The notes beneath the pieces were generated by a model. The model searched no databases. It was not told where the DNA came from and saw only the letters and a list, made by a program, of their open reading frames with translations. 64,000 nucleotides of DNA, from assembly GCF_003635165.1 (NCBI RefSeq), contig NZ_ML058610.1, forward strand, positions 1-64,000, given 5' to 3'. Each line of letters opens with the position of its first letter. Within the stretch, counting starts at the first letter, position 1. The stretch is from Burkholderia sp. Nafp2/4-1b (lineage in GTDB: Bacteria > Pseudomonadota > Gammaproteobacteria > Burkholderiales > Burkholderiaceae). The position numbers and the translations under genes are program-made. Below, one piece after another: positions 56,744 to 64,000 of this stretch.

Positions 56744-57604
56744 ATGAAAAACGTCCTCAGCATTCAGTCGCACGTGATCTACGGACACGCCGGCAACAGC
56801 GCGGCCGTGTTCCCGATGCAGCGCCTCGGCGTCAACGTCTGGCCGCTCAATACCGTCCAGCTGTCGAACCACATGCAGTACGGCAACTGGGCCGGCAGCG
56901 CGATCGACGCCGCGAAGATGGAGCAGCTCGTCGACGGCGTCGCCGCGATCGGCGCGCTCAAGCGCTGCGACGCGGTGCTGTCCGGCTTCGTCGGCTCGCC
57001 GGCGCAGGCGCGCGCGACGGTCGAGATCGTGCGTTCGGTGAAGGCGATGAACCCGAACGCATGGTACTTCTGCGATCCGGCGCTGGGCCAGACAGGCGGG
57101 ATCCGGCCCGAGCCCGGCGTCGAGGAATTCATCGTCCAGGAGATGCCGGCGCTCGCGGACGGCATGTCGCCGAACCACACCGAGCTGCAGAAGCTCGCCG
57201 GGCGGCGCATCGAGACCGTCGCCGAAGCCGTCGAAGCGTGCCGCGCGCTGATCCGGCGCGGCCCGCAGGTCATCCTCGTCAAGCACCTGCACGACCGCAA
57301 CAGTCCGGCCGACCGCTTCAACATGCTCGCCGTCACCGAAACCGAAGCGTGGATCGGCCAGCGCCCGCTATATGCGTTTCCGCGCCATCCGGTCGGCGTC
57401 GGCGATCTCACCAGCGCGATTTTCGTCGCGCGCCGGCTGCGCGGCGACTCGGTGCGCGGCGCGTTCGAGCACACGCTCGCGGCCGTGCACGCGGTCGTGA
57501 AGGCCACCTATGATGCGCGCCGCTACGAGCTCGAGCTCGTCGCCGCGCAGGACGAAATCGCGCGGCCGAGCGAATGGTTCGGCGCGTGGGTGACCGACGC
57601 CTGA
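56744..57604 (+). CDS. pdxY: Pyridoxal kinase PdxY
   Basis: 286 aa. It phosphorylates pyridoxal in vitamin B6 salvage. Ribokinase-like landmarks are [21 protein letters not shown] at the start, [13 protein letters not shown] (with the Asp and Gly of the PdxK/PdxY group) and [16 protein letters not shown], holding the catalytic Asp. The start is supported by ATG at 56744 with GGCGG upstream. Cytoplasmic. It lies divergent from the hydrolase. Confidence 0.95.
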   Translation: MKNVLSIQSHVIYGHAGNSAAVFPMQRLGVNVWPLNTVQLSNHMQYGNWAGSAIDAAKMEQLVDGVAAIGALKRCDAVLSGFVGSPAQARATVEIVRSVKAMNPNAWYFCDPALGQTGGIRPEPGVEEFIVQEMPALADGMSPNHTELQKLAGRRIETVAEAVEACRALIRRGPQVILVKHLHDRNSPADRFNMLAVTETEAWIGQRPLYAFPRHPVGVGDLTSAIFVARRLRGDSVRGAFEHTLAAVHAVVKATYDARRYELELVAAQDEIARPSEWFGAWVTDA

Positions 57605-57693
57605 CGCAATCGCAAACCGTCGTACGCATCGCCCCTGATGCCCCGTATCGCCGCTACGTCGCCGGTGTGCGGTGCGCTTCATGCCGTCGCTGC

Positions 57694-57833
57694 GCCTCTT
57701 CGCCCTCTTCGCCCTCTTCCCCCTCTTCCCCCTCTTCCCCCTCTTCGCCCTCTTCGCCCTCTTCGCCCTCTTCGCCCCCTTCGCCCCCTTCGCCCCCTTC
57801 GCCCCCTTCGCCTCTTCACCTCTTCACCTCTTC
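57694..57833. repeat. 9-bp minisatellite between pdxY and phospholipase C
   Basis: Twelve 9-bp units (gccctcttc, cccctcttc, gcccccttc) run from 57702 to 57809, flanked by degenerate 8-bp copies. A 134-residue plus-strand frame reads through as LFALFALFPLFPLF, but it is a repeat artefact. The remaining 57834-58053 contains no other feature I can support. Confidence 0.9.
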
Positions 57834-58053
57834 GCAGCCTCGCCACTCCCCGCCCGCCCGATTCCCGGCGCCACACCGCCAGCGCCCCTCCCGCCTGCCC
57901 GTGCAAACGTTTCCGGACTTCACATGAATGACACCGAATCCTCGCTATGCTCGCGGCGGCACGACCGGTGCAGCCGCATCCTGCGTCCGGGCGCGTCGAC
58001 TTATTCCGCATGTCCCGCCAATCGGCTCCTCCCTTTACCGCACGATAACGACC

Positions 58054-60198
58054 ATGACCCGATCGAACCGTCGTGACTTCCTGCGCGTCGCCGCCGGCAC
58101 CGCCGGCGCCGCCGCGCTGAACCTGTTCCCGCCCGTGATCCGCGATGCGCTCGCGATTCCCGCGAACCGCCGTACCGGCACGATCCGCGATATCGAACAC
58201 ATCGTGATCCTGATGCAGGAAAACCGCTCGTTCGACCACTACTTCGGCACGATGCGCGGTGTCCGAGGCTTCGGCGACCCGCGCCCGCTGCGCCTCGCGA
58301 ACGGCAAGTCGGTGTTCCACCAGCCGGTCGGCCCGGCCGAGCTGCTGCCGTTCCACCCGGGCGCCGACAAGCTCGGCCTGCAGTTCCTGCAGGACCTGCC
58401 GCACGGCTGGCAGGACATGCACGCCGCGTGGAACAAGGGCCGCTACGACCAGTGGGTGCCGAACAAGGGCACCACGACGATGGCGTACCTGAAGCGCGAC
58501 GACATCCCGTTCCATTACCAGCTCGCCGACGCGTTCACGATCTGCGACGCGTACCACTGCGCGATCCCGAGCTCGACCGACCCGAACCGCTACTACATGT
58601 GGACCGGCTACGTCGGCAACGACGGCACGGGCGGCGGCCCGGTGCTCGGCAACGAGGAAAAGGGTTACGCGTGGACGACTTATCCGGAAGTGCTGGAGCA
58701 CGCCGGCGTGTCGTGGAAGATCTACCAGGACGTCGGCACCGGGCTCGACGCGAACGGCTCGTGGGGCTGGACGCAGAACCCGTACATCGGCAACTACGGC
58801 GACAACGCGCTGCTCTACTTCAACCAGTACCGCAGCGCGCTGCCCGGCACGCCGCTGTACGACAAGGCGCGCACCGGTACCAACATCAGCGCCGGCGGCA
58901 CGCTGTTCGACGTGCTGCAGCAGGACGTGAAGAACGGCACGCTGCCGCAGGTGTCGTGGATCTGCGCGCCCGAAGCGTACTCCGAGCACCCGAACTGGCC
59001 GGCCAACTACGGCGCGTGGTACATCGAGCAGGTGCTGAAGGTGCTCGTGTCGAACCCGGACGTGTGGAGCAAGACCGCGCTTTTCATCACCTACGACGAG
59101 AACGACGGCTTCTTCGACCACGTGCCGCCGCCGTTCGCGCCGCAGTCGCGCGACAACGGGCTGTCGACGGTCGCGACGACCAACGAGGTGTTCGCCGGCG
59201 ACGCGTCGCACATGGCCGGCGCGTACGGGCTCGGGCCGCGCGTGCCGATGCTGGTCGTGTCGCCGTGGACCAAGGGCGGCTGGGTGTGCTCGCAGACCTT
59301 CGATCACACGTCGCTGCTGCAATTCATCGAAGCGCGGTTCGGCGCGCAGTATCCGGTCACGGCCGCCAACGTGTCGCCGTGGCGCCGCGCGGTGTGCGGC
59401 GACCTGACGTCGGCGTTCGAGTTCGCGACTGCCGACAACGCATGGCCGACGCTGCCCGACACGAGCGGCTATGCGCCGCCGGATCGCGTGCGCCACCCCG
59501 ACTACATCCCGGTGCCGCCGGTCGTCCAGCATCTGCCGAAACAGGAGGCCGGCCTCCGTCCGGCGCGCGCGCTGCCGTACGAACTGTTCGTGCACGGCCG
59601 GATCGACAATGCGAGCGGCCAGTTCCGGCTGACCTTCGCGAACACCGGCACCGCAGGCGCGGCGTTCCAGGTCCAGGCGCGCAATCGTGTCGACGGCCCG
59701 TGGACTTACACGGTCGAAGCCGGCAAGCGGCTTTCCGACACATGGAGCCCGGCGCCGTCGCTCGGCCTGTACGACCTCGACGTGTACGGCCCGAACGGCT
59801 TCTACTGCCGCTTCCGCAGCCCCGCGGCGGCATCGGTCGGCCCCGCGAGCATCAACCCCGAGGTGATCTACGGCTACGACGTCGCGAACGGCAACATCAC
59901 GCTGCGCCTGATGAACCGCGGCCACCGGGCCGTGCGGCTCAAGGTGACGAACGCGTACGGCCACGGCGCCGCGCGCACGTTCGAGCTCGCGCCGGGCGCG
60001 CACGTCGACGACTACTGGGATCTGCGCGGCAGCCACGGCTGGTACGACCTCACCGTCAGCGACGGCCGCGAGCTCGGCTTCCTGCGCCGTTTCGCGGGTC
60101 ACGTCGAGACCGGCCGCCCGAGCACGAGCGATCCGGCAATCCGCACGAGTGCGTCGCACGACGCCGCCGAAGCCGCCTCGGACGCCCTGTCCGACTGA
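58054..60198 (+). CDS. Phosphocholine-type phospholipase C, Tat-exported
   Basis: 714 aa from ATG at 58054. The N-terminus SNRRDFLRVAAGTAGAAAL is a twin-arginine signal, followed by the phosphoesterase core IVILMQENRSFDHYFGTMRGV, VLVSNPDVWSKTALFITYDEN and FIEARFGAQYPVTAANVSPW. Two C-terminal DUF756-like beta domains (about 510-700) match bacterial plcN/plcH products. It should cleave phosphatidylcholine or sphingomyelin to a diacylglycerol/ceramide and a phosphorylated head group after folded export. No phosphate-box sequence was recognised upstream. A hairpin follows the gene. Confidence 0.92.
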   Translation: MTRSNRRDFLRVAAGTAGAAALNLFPPVIRDALAIPANRRTGTIRDIEHIVILMQENRSFDHYFGTMRGVRGFGDPRPLRLANGKSVFHQPVGPAELLPFHPGADKLGLQFLQDLPHGWQDMHAAWNKGRYDQWVPNKGTTTMAYLKRDDIPFHYQLADAFTICDAYHCAIPSSTDPNRYYMWTGYVGNDGTGGGPVLGNEEKGYAWTTYPEVLEHAGVSWKIYQDVGTGLDANGSWGWTQNPYIGNYGDNALLYFNQYRSALPGTPLYDKARTGTNISAGGTLFDVLQQDVKNGTLPQVSWICAPEAYSEHPNWPANYGAWYIEQVLKVLVSNPDVWSKTALFITYDENDGFFDHVPPPFAPQSRDNGLSTVATTNEVFAGDASHMAGAYGLGPRVPMLVVSPWTKGGWVCSQTFDHTSLLQFIEARFGAQYPVTAANVSPWRRAVCGDLTSAFEFATADNAWPTLPDTSGYAPPDRVRHPDYIPVPPVVQHLPKQEAGLRPARALPYELFVHGRIDNASGQFRLTFANTGTAGAAFQVQARNRVDGPWTYTVEAGKRLSDTWSPAPSLGLYDLDVYGPNGFYCRFRSPAAASVGPASINPEVIYGYDVANGNITLRLMNRGHRAVRLKVTNAYGHGAARTFELAPGAHVDDYWDLRGSHGWYDLTVSDGRELGFLRRFAGHVETGRPSTSDPAIRTSASHDAAEAASDALSD

Positions 60199-60211
60199 CG
60201 ACGGCGAACGC

Positions 60212-60240
60212 GGCGCGGCCCCCCCCGGTGGGGCCGCGCC
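60212..60240 (+). terminator. GC-rich hairpin after phospholipase C
   Basis: An 11-bp stem (60212-60222 with 60230-60240, GGCGCGGCCCC/GGGGCCGCGCC) with a 7-nt loop lies 13 bp after the stop. There is no T run, so termination efficiency is uncertain. The rest of 60199-60556 shows nothing else I can name. Confidence 0.5.
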
Positions 60241-60556
60241 GCCTGCCCGCACCTGCCTCCCGTCCGTTCGTGACGGGAAACTCCCGATACCGGCCACCCG
60301 CGCACACGCGGAAGCTATGCGCAAATCCGCATCAAATGCGCGGCAAATTGCCAAGACCCGTGCATATCGGCGACCTATATATCGAGGCGATCGGGGCTCG
60401 TCGCGAGCCTGACGGGAGATTCTTCCGGGAATCATCAGCAATGCCGAACTCCCCGCCCGATTCCGAGAAGCGGTCGAACCGCCCGCCCGTCGCACGTGCC
60501 CGGCCCGCCGGCTGCGTGCGGTACCCACTCGCTGGTGTAGAACAAGAGGAACGAAC

Positions 60557-61705
60557 ATGAAATTCCGTCATTCCCTGCTGTCGGTATCCGTCGTATCCGC
60601 ATTGGCCCTCCTCTCGCAACAGGCCGCCCGGGCCGCCGACGCGACCGACGTGAAGGTCGGCTTCGCCGCGCCGCTCACCGGCGTGAACGCCGGCTACGGC
60701 AAGGATCTGCAGAACGGCGTGCAGCTCGCGCTCGACGATGCCGCCGCGCAGAAGGTGCAGATCGCCGGCAAGCCCGCGCACTTCAACCTCGTCGTGCAGG
60801 ACGACCAGGCCGACCCGCGCATCGGCGTGCAGGCCGCGCAGGCGCTCGTCGACCAGAACGTGTCGGTGGTGGTCGGCCACTTCAACTCGGGCACGACGAT
60901 TCCGGCGTCGGTGGTCTACGACAAGGCAGGCATCCCGGTGATCGACCCGGCGGCCACCAACCCGACGCTCACGTCGCGCGGGCTCGCGAACATGTTCATG
61001 GTGATCGCGACCGACGGCCAGAACGCGGGTAACGCGGGCAAGTACGCGGTCGACGTGACCAAGGCCAAGCGCATCGCGATCATCGACGACCGCACCGCGT
61101 TCGGCCAGGGCGAGGCGGACGAGTTCGAGAAGGCCGTGAAGGCGGCCGGCGGCAACCTGATCGGCCGCGAGTTCACCAGCAACCAGGCGGTCGACTTCCG
61201 CGCGCAGATCACGAGCCTGAAGGCCAAGAATCCGGACCTGATCTTCTTCGGCGGGCTCGACTCGCTCGCCGCGAACTTCATCAAGCAGATGCGCCAGCTC
61301 GGGCTGAACGCGCAGTTCGTCGGCGGCGGCGGCGTGAAGGACAACGAGTTCATCAAGATCGCCGGGCCGGCCGCGGAAGGCGCGATGGCGTGGGAATACG
61401 GACGTCCGCTCGACGAGCTGCCGCAAGGCAAGGACTTCGAGCAGCGCTTCAAGAAGCGCTTCGGCGTGGACGTTCTGTCGTACGCGCAGTTCGGCTACGA
61501 CGCCGCATGGGCCGCGATCAAGGCGATGCAGGCGGCCAACTCGACCGATCCGAAGGTCTATCGCCCGGCGCTGAAGAAGATCGATTTCGAAGGCGTCACC
61601 GGCCGCATCTCGTTCGCGAACGACGGCTCGCTGAAGAGCGGGATGTCGACGCTGTATCAGGTGAAGAGCGGCGCGTGGAAGACGATCGTCACGAAGGGAG
61701 GCTGA
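60557..61705 (+). CDS. Branched-chain amino-acid-type periplasmic binding protein (LivJ-like)
   Basis: 382 aa from ATG at 60557, with AAGAGGA 7 bp upstream. The signal peptide ends near LSQQAARAADA. The mature chain fits the type I periplasmic receptor fold: VKVGFAAPLTGVNAGYGKDL, VVQDDQADPRIGVQAAQALV, VVVGHFNSGTTIPASVVYDK and IDFEGVTGRISFANDGS. It should bind leucine-type or related ligands for an ABC importer that is not in the window. It stands alone, with a hairpin terminator after it. Confidence 0.92.
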   Translation: MKFRHSLLSVSVVSALALLSQQAARAADATDVKVGFAAPLTGVNAGYGKDLQNGVQLALDDAAAQKVQIAGKPAHFNLVVQDDQADPRIGVQAAQALVDQNVSVVVGHFNSGTTIPASVVYDKAGIPVIDPAATNPTLTSRGLANMFMVIATDGQNAGNAGKYAVDVTKAKRIAIIDDRTAFGQGEADEFEKAVKAAGGNLIGREFTSNQAVDFRAQITSLKAKNPDLIFFGGLDSLAANFIKQMRQLGLNAQFVGGGGVKDNEFIKIAGPAAEGAMAWEYGRPLDELPQGKDFEQRFKKRFGVDVLSYAQFGYDAAWAAIKAMQAANSTDPKVYRPALKKIDFEGVTGRISFANDGSLKSGMSTLYQVKSGAWKTIVTKGG

Positions 61706-61749
61706 TCGCGCGGGACCGGCGGCCCGGGTAACCGGGCCCGCTGGACGCG

Positions 61750-61772
61750 GGGCGGCGCAGCGAGCGCCGCCC
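61750..61772 (+). terminator. Hairpin terminator after the LivJ-like gene
   Basis: A perfect 9-bp stem (61750-61758 with 61764-61772, GGGCGGCGC/GCGCCGCCC) with a 5-nt loop is followed by ggcctcttctcgtct. The tail is only moderately T-rich. Confidence 0.65.
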
Positions 61773-61925
61773 GGCCTCTTCTCGTCTCGCGCGGCATACG
61801 GAAACAGACGGGATCGGGAGCCAGCAGCGAATCGACGGCGCAATCACATCGCATCTCATACGATGACTGACATTGACGCGCGATACGGCCCGCGGCGACG
61901 CGTGGACCGTGTCGGCAGCTACCCG

Positions 61926-62687
61926 TCAGCTGGCCTGCGTATCGCGCTCCGCCTCGGCCGCCTCGTGTGCGCGGCGCAGCCGCTCGCGGCTGTTGGTCAG
62001 GTGCGTGCGCATTGCGGCGCGCGCGGCTTCCGGATCGTGACGCGCGATCGCCTCGTAGATGTCCTCGTGCTCGTGATTGAGCCGGCCGACGTAGCGCTCG
62101 AGATCGTCGCCGGCGAAGCGCGCCGAATTCACCCGCGTGCGCGGGATGATCGATGCGCCGAGCTGCGTCATGATGTCGACGAAATAGCGGTTGCCGGTGG
62201 ACTGCGCGATCTGCAGGTGGAAATTGAAGTCGAGCTGCGCGGTGTCGCGCCCGCCGCCCGCTCCCTGCGCGATCGCGTCGAGTGCGCGCCGCAGCGTGGC
62301 GAGGTCGGTGTCGTTCGCGCGCTGCGCGGCGAGGCTCGCACACTCGCTTTCGAGGCTGATACGGAGTTCGAGCACCGCGAGCACGTCGCGCAGCGTCGTG
62401 ATGGTCGCGGGATCGATGCCGAGCGTCTGGCGGCGCGACGGCTCGAGCACGAAACTGCCGATGCCGTGGCGCGTCTCGATGAGGCCGCTCGCCTGCATCC
62501 GGGAGATCGCTTCGCGCACGACCGTGCGGCTGACACCCTGCGCCGCCATGACTTCGGTTTCGGTCGGCAGCTTGTCGCCGGGACGCAGCGTGCCGTTTTC
62601 GATCTGCGTGGTCAGCGCGTCGACGACATCTTGTGCGAGGCTGCGTGCGCGACGGCGCGGCGCTGCGGGAAGCGTGGGCACGGACAT
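61926..62687 (-). CDS. GntR-family (FadR/FCD-type) regulator
   Basis: 253 aa from ATG at 62687 with AGGAA upstream. The N-terminal winged helix (about 15-80) includes LAQDVVDALTTQIENGTLRPGDKLPTE and QGVSRTVVREAISRMQASG. The C-terminal FCD effector domain (about 95-235) is helical with metal-type His and Asp residues (LDFNFHLQIAQSTGNRYF). FadR-subfamily proteins sense sugar acids or carboxylates. It is divergent from gudD, so glucarate or galactarate is a likely ligand. Confidence 0.93.
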   Translation of the reverse strand: MSVPTLPAAPRRRARSLAQDVVDALTTQIENGTLRPGDKLPTETEVMAAQGVSRTVVREAISRMQASGLIETRHGIGSFVLEPSRRQTLGIDPATITTLRDVLAVLELRISLESECASLAAQRANDTDLATLRRALDAIAQGAGGGRDTAQLDFNFHLQIAQSTGNRYFVDIMTQLGASIIPRTRVNSARFAGDDLERYVGRLNHEHEDIYEAIARHDPEAARAAMRTHLTNSRERLRRAHEAAEAERDTQAS

Positions 62688-62764
62688 GAGGCCGGTTCCT
62701 TTTTGAATGATCGTAATGTGAGCCGAGGGTTTACGCGGGGTATGAGCGAACGCCGATGATTCAT

Positions 62765-62791
62765 TATACTGCGTCACAAGTCATCCGACGA
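62765..62791 (+). promoter_or_regulatory. Candidate -10 box and GntR operator between the regulator and gudD
   Basis: TATACT at 62765-62770 matches a -10 box. TCATCCGACGA at 62781-62791 reads TCGTCGGATGA on the other strand, fitting the FadR-type TNGTNNNACNA pattern except for one base. It lies near the expected start of the gudD transcript and 80 bp before the regulator start. No good -35 was seen. Confidence 0.4.
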
Positions 62792-63110
62792 CTGATGATC
62801 GCGATACGGGTCTCCTGTCGACCCAAGCCGGCACATCTGCGCCTGCCGGGTCCCGTGATTCGCGATCGACCGGCATGCTCGCTTCTGCGCGGCTGCCGGC
62901 GCCCGGTTTCGCGGACGATCGAAGCACGCATGCGCGCTTGCTCCGGTCCGCCGCGACACCGGCATCGAGCTGGTCGCCCCACCCTTTCGGGTTGCTGTCG
63001 ACATGCGGAGCTTGCGCATCGCGCACGTCGGTTGTCGAATGATCGCACCTCCCGCCGCGCGCGCAAAGCTTTTGCCGCACGGCATTGCCCACTCTTCTGC
63101 CATCGCCGCC

Positions 63111-64000
63111 ATGAACGCCGTCACCGCCTCGCCTTCCCACGACACGCCGCGCATCGTCGACCTGCAGGCCATTCCGGTCGCCGGCCACGACAGCATGCTG
63201 CTCAACCTGAGCGGCGCGCACGGCCCGTTCTTCACCCGTAACCTCGTGATCCTGAAGGACAGCGCGGGCCGGACCGGCGTCGGCGAAGTGCCGGGCGGCG
63301 AAAGCATCCGCCGCACGCTCGACGATGCGCGCGCGCTCGTCGTCGGCCAGCCGGTCGGCAACTACCATGCGGTGCTCAACGAAGTGCGGCGTACCTTTGC
63401 CGATCGCGACGCGAGCGGCCGCGGCCTGCAGACCTTCGACCTGCGCACGACGATCCACGCGGTCACCGCGCTGGAAGCCGCGCTGCTCGACCTGCTCGGC
63501 CAGCATCTTGGCGTGCCGGTGGCGGCACTGCTCGGCGAGGGGCAGCAGCGCGAACGCGTCGAGATGCTCGGCTATCTGTTCTACGTCGGCGACCGCACCA
63601 GGACCGCGCTGCCCTATCGCGACGGCCGCGGCGCGACCGACGACTGGACGCGCGTGCGCGACCAAGCCGCCCTGACGCCGGAGGAAGTCGTCCGTCTCGC
63701 CGAAGCCGCGCATGCACGCTACGGGTTCAACGACTTCAAGCTGAAGGGCGGTGTGTTCGAAGGCGCGCGCGAGGTCGACGCCGTGACGGCGCTGGCCGAG
63801 CGCTTCCCGCAAGCCCGCGTGACGCTCGATCCGAACGGCGCGTGGTCGCTCGACGAGGCCGTGCGGCTGTGCCGTGACCTGCACCACGTGCTCGCGTATG
63901 CGGAAGATCCGTGCGGCGCGGAGAACGGCTACTCGGGCCGCGAGGTGATGGCCGAATTCCGCCGCTCGACCGGCCTGCCGACGGCCACCAACATGATCGC
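63111..64000 (+). CDS. gudD: Glucarate dehydratase (GudD-like), 5' part; runs off right edge
   Basis: About 296 residues from ATG at 63111, open to the window end; the family is about 440-450 aa, so the C-terminal third is missing. It belongs to the enolase superfamily: [75 protein letters not shown] (KxK-type catalytic base region) and [15 protein letters not shown] (metal Asp). It dehydrates D-glucarate (or L-idarate) to 5-keto-4-deoxyglucarate. The divergent GntR-type gene is its likely regulator. Confidence 0.9.
   Translation, partial: MNAVTASPSHDTPRIVDLQAIPVAGHDSMLLNLSGAHGPFFTRNLVILKDSAGRTGVGEVPGGESIRRTLDDARALVVGQPVGNYHAVLNEVRRTFADRDASGRGLQTFDLRTTIHAVTALEAALLDLLGQHLGVPVAALLGEGQQRERVEMLGYLFYVGDRTRTALPYRDGRGATDDWTRVRDQAALTPEEVVRLAEAAHARYGFNDFKLKGGVFEGAREVDAVTALAERFPQARVTLDPNGAWSLDEAVRLCRDLHHVLAYAEDPCGAENGYSGREVMAEFRRSTGLPTATNMI

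Noticed and set aside
57672..58076. 134-codon plus-strand frame through the minisatellite
   Set aside because: Sequence is just LFALFPLF repeats from the 9-bp unit. No start context or homologous domain.
57679..60558. Minus-strand frame of 959 codons
   Set aside because: It is antisense to phospholipase C and the 9-bp repeat, ending in an RRGRRG repeat artefact.
1..64000. CRISPR arrays, rRNA, tRNA, transposases, prophage genes
   Set aside because: No regularly spaced repeats with unique spacers, no cloverleaf or rRNA sequence, and no transposase or phage proteins were recognised. The tandem repeats have no spacers.

Overview
The window is high-GC, gene-dense, and carries clusters typical of Burkholderia: hpnIJKL hopanoid genes, the complete astC-aruF-aruG-astD-astB-astE arginine succinyltransferase operon, an mdtABC-type RND pump and a Tat-exported phospholipase C. 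The best guess is a chromosome of a Burkholderia cepacia-complex-like beta-proteobacterium. No rRNA, tRNA, transposase or CRISPR array was recognised. Most of the window is ordinary chromosomal backbone. The least ordinary part is the left 18 kb.

Region 1-18200 (all minus strand, read from 18198 towards 1) is one long run of exported redox proteins. In transcription order it holds two multicopper-oxidase-like proteins (522 and 535 aa), a giant 2756-aa cupredoxin/Ig-like/TIG/beta-helix protein, a small secreted protein, two paralogous LolA-like proteins, a c-type cytochrome fused to a periplasmic-binding fold, a beta-barrel-like protein with an N-terminal haem motif, a dihaem c-type lipoprotein, and the start of a CcsB-type cytochrome c maturation protein. 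The copper-ligand motifs of a multicopper oxidase are divided between the two adjacent MCO-like proteins: one keeps HxHG and HCH, the other keeps HPxHxHG and HSH. The giant protein has kept the fold but lost the ligands. I read this as a possible split multicopper oxidase plus cytochrome chain for periplasmic or surface oxidation of an unknown substrate.

Region 18200-36300: a candidate small RNA with promoter and intrinsic terminator (minus strand, about 18585-18708), an IclR regulator, four 11-bp direct repeats, and mdtABC. These are followed by a VOC protein, a NYN-domain protein with a long disordered tail, an NmrA-like protein, an exported peroxiredoxin, an EAL protein with a degenerate GGDEF paired with an HDOD protein, and a polar amino-acid binding protein.

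Region 36600-48200 is an arginine catabolism and uptake island. It holds the ast operon, a tandem site matching the Pseudomonas ArgR consensus ahead of astC, a 270-bp inverted repeat pair, an AraC-type ArgR-like regulator, and an ABC transporter (ATPase and two permeases) in the aotQMP-argR order.

Region 48300-64000: a BamE/SmpA-like lipoprotein, hpnL-K-J-I (hopanoid head-group synthesis and export), a luciferase-like oxidoreductase, an exported alpha/beta hydrolase, pdxY, a 9-bp minisatellite, phospholipase C, a branched-chain amino-acid-type binding protein, and a GntR/FadR regulator divergent from a truncated gudD (glucarate dehydratase) that runs off the right end. Short tandem repeats recur between genes across the whole window.
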